Assembly: GCA_029168955.1 (NCBI GenBank) | Contig: JAPDOI010000174.1 | Coordinates: forward strand, 558,001 to 622,000 | Source: Aplectana chamaeleonis | Taxonomy: Eukaryota; Nematoda; Chromadorea; Rhabditida; Cosmocercidae | Length of the DNA stretch: 64,000 nt | Reading direction: 5' to 3' | Shown here: piece by piece, positions 34,501-46,500 of the stretch | Layout of the letters: every line of letters begins with the position of its first letter | Numbering within the stretch: the stretch's first letter is position 1 | Notes under the pieces: model-generated | The model's database searches: none | Told to the model about the DNA's origin: nothing | The model's input: only the letters and a program-made list of their open reading frames with translations | Made by a program: the position numbers and the translations under genes

Positions 34501-37500
34501 AAAGATGAAAACGTGTTCGAAGATATCGCACATCAGTCTATCAAGCGAAGCAACCACTTTACCTGGGCCCGCCTCGTGGTGTCAGGGATTGTTTTCTCCA
34601 TGATAGTCTCTTCAACTTCTAACAACGACAGAAGACACCCTGCCATCAAAGAGGCGCCTTCAGCTTCGCCTCCATCCACGTCACCACCACGTCGATCGAA
34701 CTTTTCACCACGGCCCGTTGCCTTTTTCAAAACGCTGGAGTAGAGTGATTATTATGTGTGAAAAGATGCCACCCAAACATTTAACAGCAAAAAATCGGTG
34801 CGCCAAATGAATACACGCAAAAGCAACAAGAGCAAAGTTGAGCAGACCGTTGCGCAAATTTTCGGGGGAACCACGGCCCCCTCGTTGACCGAAATTTTGG
34901 AAAATTTTACACGACACCCCCCTCGACAAATAGACATCAGATTTCTATTCAGCACACCGAATGACCCCATAAGAGAAATTGCGACTGAAGTTTGCTACTT
35001 TGCCCCAAACTAGCGCATAACCACCATAACGTAAAATTTCATGACGGCCTTTGCAGACAGCTGTTCTCTCACTGCATCTTACAATCAGAGGGCGACTAAT
35101 ACTACCTCATTTTAGCTTACTAAGTGTTTTGGAGAAAATGGCTTTCTCTCCGGACATTTTACGAACCCCTCTCCCCGAAAATTTCATTTTTCATATAGAA
35201 CTAGAATTTTTACGACCACCCGTTACGCCGAGTCGCAACCCTGCTCAACCCTGAACAAGAGAGTTCACTCATCTGTGAACTTTAAGCGCAGCAAAATGCA
35301 AATTTACTCAATCAACTCGTGTCCGAGAGAGCATCGTGAGAAGCTGTTGAGATCTTCAAAAGCCTAATTATTAGTGATCTTTTACCCTCGGCTGTTTCGA
35401 TCTGATATAGCAAATCTGAGAAGGTATCCTGTTCAGGGTCTAGCGCAAAGCGTCATGCATCACCCAAAAAGAACTGAGCAAATCACGAGAAACAACACCG
35501 ATATGGTTTGGAAACGGGGCGGACCTCAGCGAATAATCGGAAATGGATTCGATCAAGTTTTTAGAAAAAGAAGCTTGAACAAATCATCGGAAATTCCATT
35601 AGGTAGAGACCCTGTTCTAAAGGTAGTCTAACGAGGAAAAAATCTAGGGTTAAACGCATTTGCGAAAACGAATTATAATGTTAGCATCTCTTCGGACTCT
35701 ATAATAAGACTTCGTAGTATCCCGTTCCGAACTGTTAGTTCATCAAGTTATACGCGCTTTTCGAGCTTCGCGAAAAGGCAAAGGTATCAGGCAATTTTGG
35801 GGTGTTTCAAGCCTTTTTGATTTTGTTCAGAACTAGTATGCAAGGCTTATTTAGGGTGATGACAGCGAATTTCGGGTTAGTTTGTCGAAACTCAGAGGTT
35901 AACTGCAGGTTACAGTGGGTAGCATGCTACTTAGAAGACGAAATCTACCTTAATACTTCGACAATTGACAAATGGACATCAAATGCGTATTCGCCACCTC
36001 GAATAAACTCGCACAGAAATTTTGAGCTAAATCTGAGACTTTGACCAAACGAAGGTATACCTACTGTAACCTACCGTAAGCTGTCAAAAGCCAATAAACG
36101 AAAATCTAGAACACTTTTCTTAATCGCTTCCAGAACCATCTGATTGATGGAACTTGACACGCCCAACCAACAATCAAACAAATGGAAAGACTATTACTTT
36201 TTTCGAAGTTCGAATCAGGGTCACGCTTGGTTGCGAAATTTCGCAACGCGGTGTGGGAGGGGGTCGCAAAAACGTTGGTCTGAAAATGAAGGTAAGGAGG
36301 GATCGCAAAATCTTCGGTCCTAAAATTAAAATTTGGTGAAAATATCCCAGAAAGTCTCGATATTTTTAGGCACCAAAGGGGAAAATCGTAGCATTGCTCA
36401 GGTTTTAGACGCTTGAGCCCGCCTACTGAACGCATTTCCAGCGTCTGACATTTTTAGTAATCAAATAAAAACTGCCCAGAAATCGCGCCTCGAGAAGGGA
36501 TCGCAAAAATTTTGCTTTGAGAAACAAATTTGATGGTGGGGGGTGAGGTCGCTCTCATTACGAAAAATTACGCAACGCCCCGCTTGACTCTGGTTCGAAC
36601 GTGCTTTCACCCAAACTTTGTTCATGGGGTTATTTCGGGCACTGCACACGATTATGTGATCGGTTACCAGATTTTCGAAAGATTATCGAGCGTTTTGGAA
36701 GATACAATAGGTACAGCAAATGAACGTCTTAAAGCCAGTGTCCACGATAAAATCCGTCTTCGTTTTTTCGCCGGAAACCGAAAGATCGGGGTTTCATTGG
36801 AGCACGTATATCAGATACGTGTCGACTGATTAGAAGGGTCTAGCGCAAGCGGATCTCGGAGCCGATAAGGGCTCTTTCGGGCCCGTTTTTGTTCGTTCTT
36901 TCAACCCTACCGCTCCAATGAGACCCAGGCCTTTCGATTACCGGCAGAAAAACCAAGACAAAATTTACCGTGGACACTGCTTTTAAGCTCAAACTCCTTG
37001 GACCAGCATCTCGACTTGGACCAGTACGCAGTTTTACTATAAACCTACAAGAGATACTAACAATACAATTCGCTTTCTCTGTTTAACGCTCCACACATTT
37101 CCCTTGCAAGCAATGTTGTTGTGCACCATACCACGGAAAAACTCTAGTTTTGAGCTGTTCCCGGGCCCTTGACACAGACCAACATCACTGTGAGGCGTGA
37201 CGCTCGAGCTAGACACTGCTGTTGCTCCGCGTACATAACACGACCTCCATGTCCTACCCTATACCAAATTAATGCGCTAGTGCATATGAAAGGCCACACG
37301 AGAACTTCTGAACAACCATAGAGGACAAGAGAAGCCCACATTAGAAAGGCGCATGCGCCGACAATCGCGCATCCATGCTCTTAAGGAGGATCGCCTACTC
37401 GTTGGCAAGAGCGTACACGGAAGAAGAAGTCTACAATGTCGTCATCCTTCCGAAGTCGAAGGTCCTCAACTATACCTGCCAGAATTCACTCTTTCACGAG

Positions 37501-40500
37501 TCCTGGAGCCAATGTTTTCGGTTACGGATCAGCATAAACCGGCTCTACTGATCCGTTGTCTTCTCCTCCGTGCCGGAATCGAAGCAAACCCTGGACCCCC
37601 TCGCCGTATCCGATGGCCCTGCACCCAGTGTGGTACCTTAGCCGCAGCAGAGAGCGTCCAATGTATCAAGTGCAGAAAATAAACCCACATGAGACAATGT
37701 TCCGGCCTCAAGTCCTTCAAGGATGCGGATAGCTCATACGTATGCCCCAACTGCAACATAATCGGGTCAACACAACATTTCAACTCAGACTCATTAAAGG
37801 TAATCCAATGGAACATAAATGGTTTTCGCCACAAATCAGCCGAATTGGAAGCTCTTGCTCATCGCATAGGGGCCGATGTCATAGGATTACAAGAGACCAG
37901 GCTGGACACAAGCCATGGTACACCTAATGTCCGAGGCTATTCTTGCCTGAGGAACGACAGATCGAGCTCAGGAGGTGGAGTGACTTTTCTCGTCAGGTGC
38001 GATCTACAGTGCAGTGTGATTACTGCTGGAGTTGACGATGGTACAACGGAATCCATCTCCATAAGTGTAGAAACTAAGTCCAGGCCTGTACACCTTCACA
38101 ACATATATTCTCCGCCAAGATCCTCGTGTCCACCCTCTTACGAATTGTCCATTTCACCGTTCCTGACATGTGAGAAGTCCACAATCGTCGTGGGAGATGT
38201 CAATGCCCATAGCGCTCTCTGGTCACAAGGCGAAGAAGACCAACGCGGGCAGGACAATGAAGAGGAAATTTTCCAGTCCACTTTAGTGGTCCTCAATGAC
38301 ACAACGCGTCCAACAAGGAAGCCGACGCAAGGAAGACCATCATCGCCGGACCTCTCTTTATGTTCGCAGGACTTAGCATCGTCGGCCGTTTGGGACACCC
38401 TGAACATAGGAGCCCGTGACCATCTCCCAATACTGATGGAATTCAAGAGCGAAGCCCCCATATCATCATCGCCGAGGACCACGTTCGTCAACTTTAAAAA
38501 GGCGAACTGGATCAAGTTTTCGTCAGTGTTGGAGCAGCAGTCGGCTGGTTTTGACTTTCGTGCAGACCCGCAACAGATGGATCGATTCCTCACATCAGCC
38601 ATCAAAGCAGCAACTTCGCAATTTATTCTTGAGGGCAGACGTAAGTTTTTCACTCCTTGCCTATCTGATACAGCCAAGGACCTGATACGCGAACGAGACA
38701 CCATTCGGAGAACGGATCCTACCAACACCCGAATTCCCGAGCTCAACAAGGAGATCGCAGATGAGGTAAAGATAGATCGACAACAGACTTGGAGATCTTT
38801 TGTGGAGGGCATAGACCATCGCACAAATTCCTCCAAGCTCTGGTCCACAATGAAAGCACTTGATGGCCGATCAGCGAAACCGAACCCCCTCCAACTTCAG
38901 CACAAAAGCCAGCCGAACAGCAACAAGAAGGCGGCAAGCCTCCCATGCAAGCAGTTCGGCTCTCCATCTCCTCATAGAAGCCTAAAATCGTCCCGGAGGA
39001 CCTACAGATGGATTAAAACTTCTCCAAGGAACGACGTTCCCATCATCACGGCCGCCCTCATCGACGCCTCTTTGAAGAAATGCAAGCCTTCTAGAGCTCT
39101 GGATACAAGGGGAGTGGCCCCTATTATGCTCAAACATACTGGACCAATTTTCCGCGAATGCCTCAGAGCGCTATTCAACAGGACCCTGTCAACAGGGCTG
39201 ATACCAGCGTCATGGAAGAAAGCCAGGATTTTCCCTCTGTTGAAGCCCGGAAAACCTGCCGAAGATCGCAGCAGCTACAGGCCCATTTCAATTATCTCAT
39301 CCATGGCCCGTACTCTGGAGCGATCCATTCTGCCTCAATTGGAGACTCATCTGCGCGTTCCCAGTTGGCAGAATGGTTTCCGAAGAGGTTTCTCTACCAC
39401 CTCCGCCCTGGTCGAACTCACTGGAATCATCACAGATGGAATGAATGAGAAGAGACCACCAAGCCGCTCACTTATGGTGGCGTTGGATTTGAAGAAGGCC
39501 TACGATACTGTCGTCACATCCATCCTCTGTCAGAAATTAGCAGAATCGCCGCTACCAAGAGGCCTAACCCGCTGGATCGCAAGCTATCTAAAGGGCAGAA
39601 CAACTCACACAGAGTTCAAAGGACAAACGTCTAACGTGAGACTGGTGCGCTCCGGGGTGCCTCAAGGAGCAGTAATTTCGCCGCTACTTCTCTCGTTCTA
39701 CATCGTCGACCTACCGAGACCCCCACCAGAAGTAAATCTCAATGGATACGCAGACGACCTCACACTGATCGCATCGGACCCTGACGTTACAACTTGTGAG
39801 AAACATCTCAACGACTACCTACCAATATTAACAAAGGCCTTGGAAGACCTTCATTTACAACTGTCACTTCAAAAGACCACTGTTTCCCTGCTGATGACCC
39901 ACACTGCTCAAGCGAAGTACAGTTCAACTCCGCAATGTCGTTCAGTCCGTAAAGTGCACGCTGATTGCGAAATCTAGCTGCGGCGCGGTTGCGAGCATCC
40001 TCAGACAGGGATGTGGGATCACCCGGGTGGTGGGGTCATCCGGGCACCAAAGGCGAATAGCGCCCGGGTGATCCAACATCCCTGTCTGAGGATACTTTCA
40101 ACCGCGCCGCACCACGATTTCGCAATCAGCGTGCGCCTTGTGGACTGAACGGCAATGCGGGGTTGAACTGAACGTGCCGAAAGTTTTCATTAACGGGATG
40201 CAAATTTCGCACGAAAGAAACCCTACTATTCTTGGTTATCAGTTCGACACGATGGTGGCGGGACGTTTACACGCTGAGGCAGTTCGCAAGAAGACAGCAA
40301 AGCGAGCAAACCTCCTGAAAGCCCTGGCAGGAAGAAACTGGGGACAAAACAAAGAGCTGCTAACTACTACCTATCGTGCCATCGGACAATCAGTGTTGTC
40401 TTACGCAGCCCCTGCATGGAGTCCGCTACTGGCCTCGTCACACTGGGATCGGCTATAGTGGATGTATCCAAGTCAGGGACCGATGCACAACCCCCTGCCG

Positions 40501-43500
40501 CCGGCGCTGGTGGGCTCGTTGCGAACAGGGTGGGCGCCCGCCGGAACGGCATCGATCAACTGCCGGCCGCACAGCTGATCGGCAGCAATATATTCTCCTC
40601 ATCCTCATCTTCATTTTGATCTCTCTGCTCCTCTTTTCATCTGTCTCCTTTTTCTGCTTATGAACTATGCATTAATTGTTCCTATGTTTGTTCAATGGTT
40701 TTTATATGTATTCGCCTATAGACATGCTGCTTCAAGTTGTGCATATTCGTCCGGGAGCTTACTGGTATTCTAATCTGCTGAATAATATTGAACATCAACT
40801 GTATTTTTATCCTATTGGACACTGAATTTTTTATCGCTTTCAAGAATGTTTTTTTCCATTCCTTCTAATTTCGTCAGTTTTTCGACCCGTTTTTTACCGT
40901 TTTCTAACTTTTTCAATTAAATTGTTAGGTAGTGCATACACATTTTTTGTTTAGTTGTATTTTTACGTCCCACGCCCGTCGTCCGTTTTTATCCCAAAGA
41001 TAGGGCCTCGTTGAGAAAAAAAGTGGTACATTTTGGGATTAGACGAACCGCTAGAGAATAAAGATATTAGCAATGATTCGACCTGAGCGACCTCTCGGCT
41101 ACTCACGTCAACCAGTTCAGTTTGTTTGAAAAAGTCTAAATACTCCGTCGGCTTTAGTGGGATTAACGATCCTAAATGAATTTTCCCAGCGCTTTGTCTA
41201 ATCCCAAAATGTACGAGTTTCTTTCTCCGCGATGCCCCGCCGGTGGAATAAAAAAGAACGACGGGCGTGGGACAATTAAAATAACCACAACGTAAAATTG
41301 TAAATAACTACACTATCCAACAATATTTGTGGTTTGAAAACGGTAAAAAACGGGTCGAAAAACTGACGAAAATAGAAGGAATGGAAAAATACATTTTCGA
41401 AAGCGATAAAGAATTCAGTGTCCAATAAGATAAAAATACAGTTGATGTTCAATATAGTTCAGCAGATTAGAATACCAGTAAGCTCTCGGACGGATATGCA
41501 CAACCTGAAGCAGCATAGTGTCTATAGGCGAATACATATAAAACCATTGAACAAACATAGGAACAATTAATGCATAGTTCATAAGGAGAAAAAGAAGGAG
41601 ACAGATGAAAAGGGGAGCAGAGAAATCAAAATGAAGATGAGGATAAGGAGAATATATTGCTGCCGATCAGCTGTGCGGCCGGCAGTTGATCGATGCCGTT
41701 CCGGCGGGCGCCCACCCTGTTCGCAACGCGCCCACCAGCGCCGGCGGCAGGGGGTTGTGCATCGGTCCCTGACCTGGATACATCCACTATACAAGCTTGT
41801 CAAAATGCAGCTCTGAGAACTGCGACGGGAAGCCTGGCAATGGCGAGCACAACCCACCCCAGTAACGAATCTGGAATCATGCCAGTGCAGGCCCATAATG
41901 AAATGCTGTCACTCCAATATCGAACAGTTGCGGCAGTCGACCCTGAACACCCCTCCCACGACATGATGAGGAAGCCGGCGCCGATACGACAGATTAGGAG
42001 GCACGTCAGAACTGTCACCCCAATGACGGTTAGGCCAGGAAATGCTGAGAACATCCGCAAAGAAGTCCACAAGGAGTCTGTCAAGGATTTCTTAGGTACT
42101 ATGAACTCTCCTTTACTAAATGGACCACCGCCGCAAATCGCAAAAGAAGAAGAGACTTTACCAAGATCAAATCGAGCAGCGCTATCCCAGCTTCGGAGTG
42201 GCTACTACTCAAAGTCGCAGTGGTATCTTCATAAGATTGGAGCAGCAGATAATCCACTATGCCCGGAATGCAGTCTGGAGGAACACACAGTACCTCACAT
42301 GTTCTCATGCGCTACAAAACCAACGCATCTCACAATTGAAGATCTCTGGCTTAAACCCGTGGAAGCAGCCAATTTTCTGTCACTTTGATTCTATAAGATT
42401 GTAAAGAAAGAAAAAGAAAAAAAAAGAGAAAAAAGAAAAGAAAAAATATTTAAAAATATATATAAAAATAAAAAAAATAGAATAAAAAATAATAAAAAAA
42501 GAGGGCCAAAGAAAGCTCCATCAGGGATCTTCCAAAGAAGGGGATCCCAGCCACTCGCTTCGATGATTCGTCTACATGCCGGAAATTGGAACCACGATCC
42601 GTGTCTATGGTGGAGGATGGGCAACAACAACAACAACAACAACAACATCTTGCACGAGGTAGTATGGGACTTTATTCGGCTGACGTTTCGGCGGCTTCGC
42701 CTTCTTCAGAGCCTGAAAGAGCCAAATAAATTCATGAAAATACACGGACAAACGCCTTTGCGGTAAACTCTCTACAGAAATTTGACTTTCAATTTGCCAG
42801 CTAGTAGACAAGAGAAAAGTAGGCCAAGTAACATACCCAGTCAAGCCCTCAGAGATCGCGGATCAGTAGAGTACGGCGGAGCACCAATGGAGTAGAGTTT
42901 CACGCCCAAGTCAGAAGGCAAGTCTGACGTAAGGCTGGAGTTCCCGTGTGATATTTATACCCTCCTCTTTCCGGTTGACCTTGGGGTCCTTCGCACTGAT
43001 CCAAAACGCCTCAAGAGCTTTCCGCGCACTTGTTATGCCCTCCCGCGCCAGTATCTCCACTCGCACCTCAAAATCTTCCCCCAGGTGGCAATTAATCCGA
43101 TGGCACCCCAGTGCAGTGTAGCCGCGATCTCTGAGGGCTTGACTGGGTATGTTACTTGGCCTACTTTTCTCTTGTCTACTAGCTGGCAAATTGAAAGTCA
43201 AATTTCTGTAGAGAGTTTACCGCAAAGGCGTTTGTCCGTGTATTTTCATGAATTTATTTGGCTCTTTCAGGCTCTGAAGAAGGCGAAGCCGCCGAAACGT
43301 CAGCCGAATAAAGCCCCATACTACCTCGTGCAAGCTTCAATCAAAGTTCTCAACATTGCTACGATGCCGAGGTTTATCGAGAGTCGTACATGGCAACAAC
43401 AACATCGCGCATCCATACACAGGAAGCACCTACTTCTTGATAGCTCCGGAACGGGAATGTATCCGAGTGTGAAGTGCCGCACGATGTTGAGCAACGGCAC

Positions 43501-46500
43501 TGATTGTACGCATCATATTGTCTCCTCTAAAACAAGACCAATATTGAAACAAAGAATAAAACACCAAAATAGAGATTAACTTCACCGTATTTTGGCGTAA
43601 TGCGCAAGAAATCTGGTTCTTTCCCGCTCAAGAAGCCACACGCCCAGCCGAGTCAGCGCTGTCGAGTCCCGCACCGTCTTGATGTCCTTCCTGCGCGATC
43701 CGAGTAACTCTAAAGTGAAAATTCAAAAAGGAAAAGTAGGAATTCGAGCATTCATTAATTCTTCTTCTGTAGCCTCAAAATGGTTTTTGTCACAGGCTGA
43801 GGAACTTGGCGGCCTTCACAGGATTCGTCCAAAGGTCCATTGTTGTTAAGGAGGCAGGTCTCTTCGGGCACGTGAACAAGTGCGCTGTGTAGTGTCCGGG
43901 AGCACCACAATCCGAGCATGCGTCTGGTCGGCTGCTGTCGATCTTGTTGAGACATGAGCAGAATAGAGTGACCACAGCGCAGCGAGGCAAGAGCACATCT
44001 GGCTCGCCTGCCGAGTTGAGACTCGGACTCGCAAACCCGAGGCGGCAATGCTCCTAAGATAGGGTTCACAGCCGCCTTCTCCAGATATCCTCGAACAAAC
44101 TGGGTGTGCTCCTCACGCAGAAAACGGAGCCTTTCCATGTTGGAGTCGGCCCATCTCTGTGCATCAACTTTACGAGGAGCATCGGCGAACGGCGTCCTAA
44201 TCGACCTCTCTCTCATGGGCTTCATAATTCTCTTTGTCGGATGATTCGGCTGTCTCAGAACATTAATATACATCTGCTGTGCCTGGAGTTCACAATGCTC
44301 CTTGACTGGCAGGCCTCCGCGTGAAGATGTTCATTCATTCAGAAACGCCATCACTTCAAAAATGAACACAGCAAAATAAAACAAACCGTATTGGTCATCC
44401 AGGCTTTCAATAATGACAACTGGATCGGCTTGCAATGTGTTCTTCTGAACAACTGAACGATACTCCGTCTCTAGTACCGAGAATCCCGTCTCCAGAGTCA
44501 ATTTCTGAATGAAGTATGTGAAGGTGATAAATAGATATGAAAGACGATCTACTTCGAAACAAGCATCCTTCTACAAAGAGTCTCTACAATAAAGTTTTCC
44601 TCTCTGATTTATTATAGAACGGAGTAAAGAGCAGAGCTGTCCGTCATGGCGGAATATAACAATGATAAGGACATCTCAACAAGATTGACCGCTCCACTCC
44701 TCTACCTACATATATCGGTAATGGGTGATGGACGGGAAAACACACTTGACCATCTGGCCATGTCAGGCAGCGTCCATACGTGGCGAGAGCGGGCGTTGCC
44801 GCTGTTGTTCGCCTCTCGACGCTCCTCAACGCTGGAGCAGCCCGTGCACGCAAATGAACACAGGCAAACACCCCCTACCTCGTGTTGATTCGATTGAGAA
44901 CGTTTGACCGAGTGATCAATCACTCGAATCGGCGCAACGGCTGATAATTTACCACAATTTTCGCCTACGGCGGTGGGATTATGGAGATCAAGGGCAATAG
45001 TTTCGCTACAGTTTAATGCCTCCTGCTTTAGGGATGGAGCAGAAAGCTTGAAACACGTTGCTTTCTTCGTGGAGTAGGCGTAAGCGCGCGAAAGCGAGCG
45101 AGTGTGAGCGCGCGAGGAGCGCGTGTGAGCGGTTAGCAAATCGTGTGAACACGATGATCATCGATTTTGCGCAATAGCAAGCTCTGGCAACGAGTGGACG
45201 GAGTCTCATATGGCGAGATAGCGCGACGATTTGATCAGAACCCTGCGACTCCATTTTTATACAGATAGGACTAACGGTGAGGACCTTATCTAATTGGAAA
45301 CAGTTGTATTCCAGATATCCCGAATTTGAAGGGGCGTCAAAAGGTCCAGAGAATCTCGAGTTTCGATTAAGTAACACTGAGCCACTGCTGGCCCCTGCAC
45401 TGATGCGTTCGGCAGCGATTCCGTCTGCATGAACACTTCCGATAATTTTCTGACATCTACAGTATTGAAAAGAATCCAGGAGAAGCAAAGAGTCACAAAG
45501 ACTCCTAACTAGCTTCTAAAGCTGGAAACTGTCTTCTTCGTCTTCTTTGCAGCCACTGAAAGGGGTTCCGTCACAAGTTGAGGAACTGGGCGACCAGCAC
45601 TGGATTCTTCCACAAGTCTAATGTACTGAGCGTTGTTGGCCTCTTCGGACAATCAAATAGGTGCTTAGTGTCGTGGCCTTGGTTTCCACAGTCCGGGCAC
45701 ACTCCAGGCTGGCTATTGTCGAACCTGTGCAGGTAAGACATGAGCAATGGAGAATGTCCGCAGCGTAACGAAGCGGGGATACACCTGGTGCGTCTACCGA
45801 TCTCGGACTCGGTATCACATACCCTGGGTGGCACATCACCGAGAATAGGGTTGACGGCCGCTATGGCGAGATGATACTTCACGAACCGTACTGAAAAGTT
45901 GTGATAGATCAACAAGATAACGACATTAATTTATCCAGTGCGACCTAGTCCTGTTCTTCTCCATGGCAGCCAGAAAGAGCGACTGTTTTTTTCTCAGCAA
46001 ACATAGGACATAAGCATGGGTGAATGACCAGCCAGGGTCTAGCGGGGTTGCGAATTTTTTCAGCGGGGGTGGGAGGGGGTCGCGAAAATTGTGACTCGAA
46101 AATGAAGGTTAGGGGGATCGCTGAAATTTCGGACTTCAAAAAAGTTCGATGGCCGAACAGGGGGAGCCGCTCAGATTTTTGAAAATTACACAACGCCCAT
46201 CTTGACAGTGTAACCAGCGAGCCGATGGTGGATCAGGCACGCCTACCGAGTATAGACTTACAAGGGAACCACAATAAGTCATAGTGACCATTCCAAATGA
46301 AATGTACTTTTCTAGAACCATTTTCGGACGCAAAGTCCGAATATGCCCATCGCAGCTGCCTAGACTTACTCTGAAAAAAGTTATGAGCGTTTTTTAAAGC
46401 TTCGTGGCAAGGTAAGGGTACCCCCCATGGAATTTTTAGGGTGTTTTTAAATTTTTCTCCGGGTTTTGCTAAAAACATGTACGTAGGGGTAATCTGGGAT

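Larger units (their letters stand above)
37353..42394 (+). mobile_element. Non-LTR retrotransposon B, interrupted by two foldback elements
   Basis: The + strand encodes, in order, a 2A-like motif, PHD-like zinc finger, APE endonuclease, RT and a Cys-rich end finishing FLSL and a stop at 42388. A run of A-rich sequence (42395-42500) follows. The 5' limit is only the start of the open frame; the true end and target duplication were not found. It lies antisense in the EXOC7 intron between 34734 and 43586. Two insertions, 39920-40170 and 40456-41789, break the ORF but removal of each would keep the frame. It is related to but clearly distinct from the A family. Confidence 0.85.
42650..43333 (-). 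mobile_element. Penelope-like element fragment with identical inverted arms and paired hammerhead-like motifs
   Basis: Two 212-bp arms, 42650-42861 and 43122-43333, are near-identical reverse complements. Between them the minus strand encodes the end of a GIY-YIG endonuclease domain of the Penelope class. Inverted terminal pseudo-LTRs and hammerhead ribozymes are known features of Penelope-like elements, and both are visible here. Only the last part of the ORF is left, so this copy is a 5'-truncated, non-autonomous remnant. No target duplication was found. Confidence 0.75.

Noticed and set aside
34375..34743. + strand frame of 122 codons
   Set aside because: It is antisense to EXOC7 exons 6 and 7, whose splice sites and Exo70 similarity fit better.
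45290..45496. Minus-strand frame with LLTPLQIRDIW, considered as an EXOC7 exon
   Set aside because: No donor in a fitting phase before its stop, and exons 4 and 5 already join correctly.
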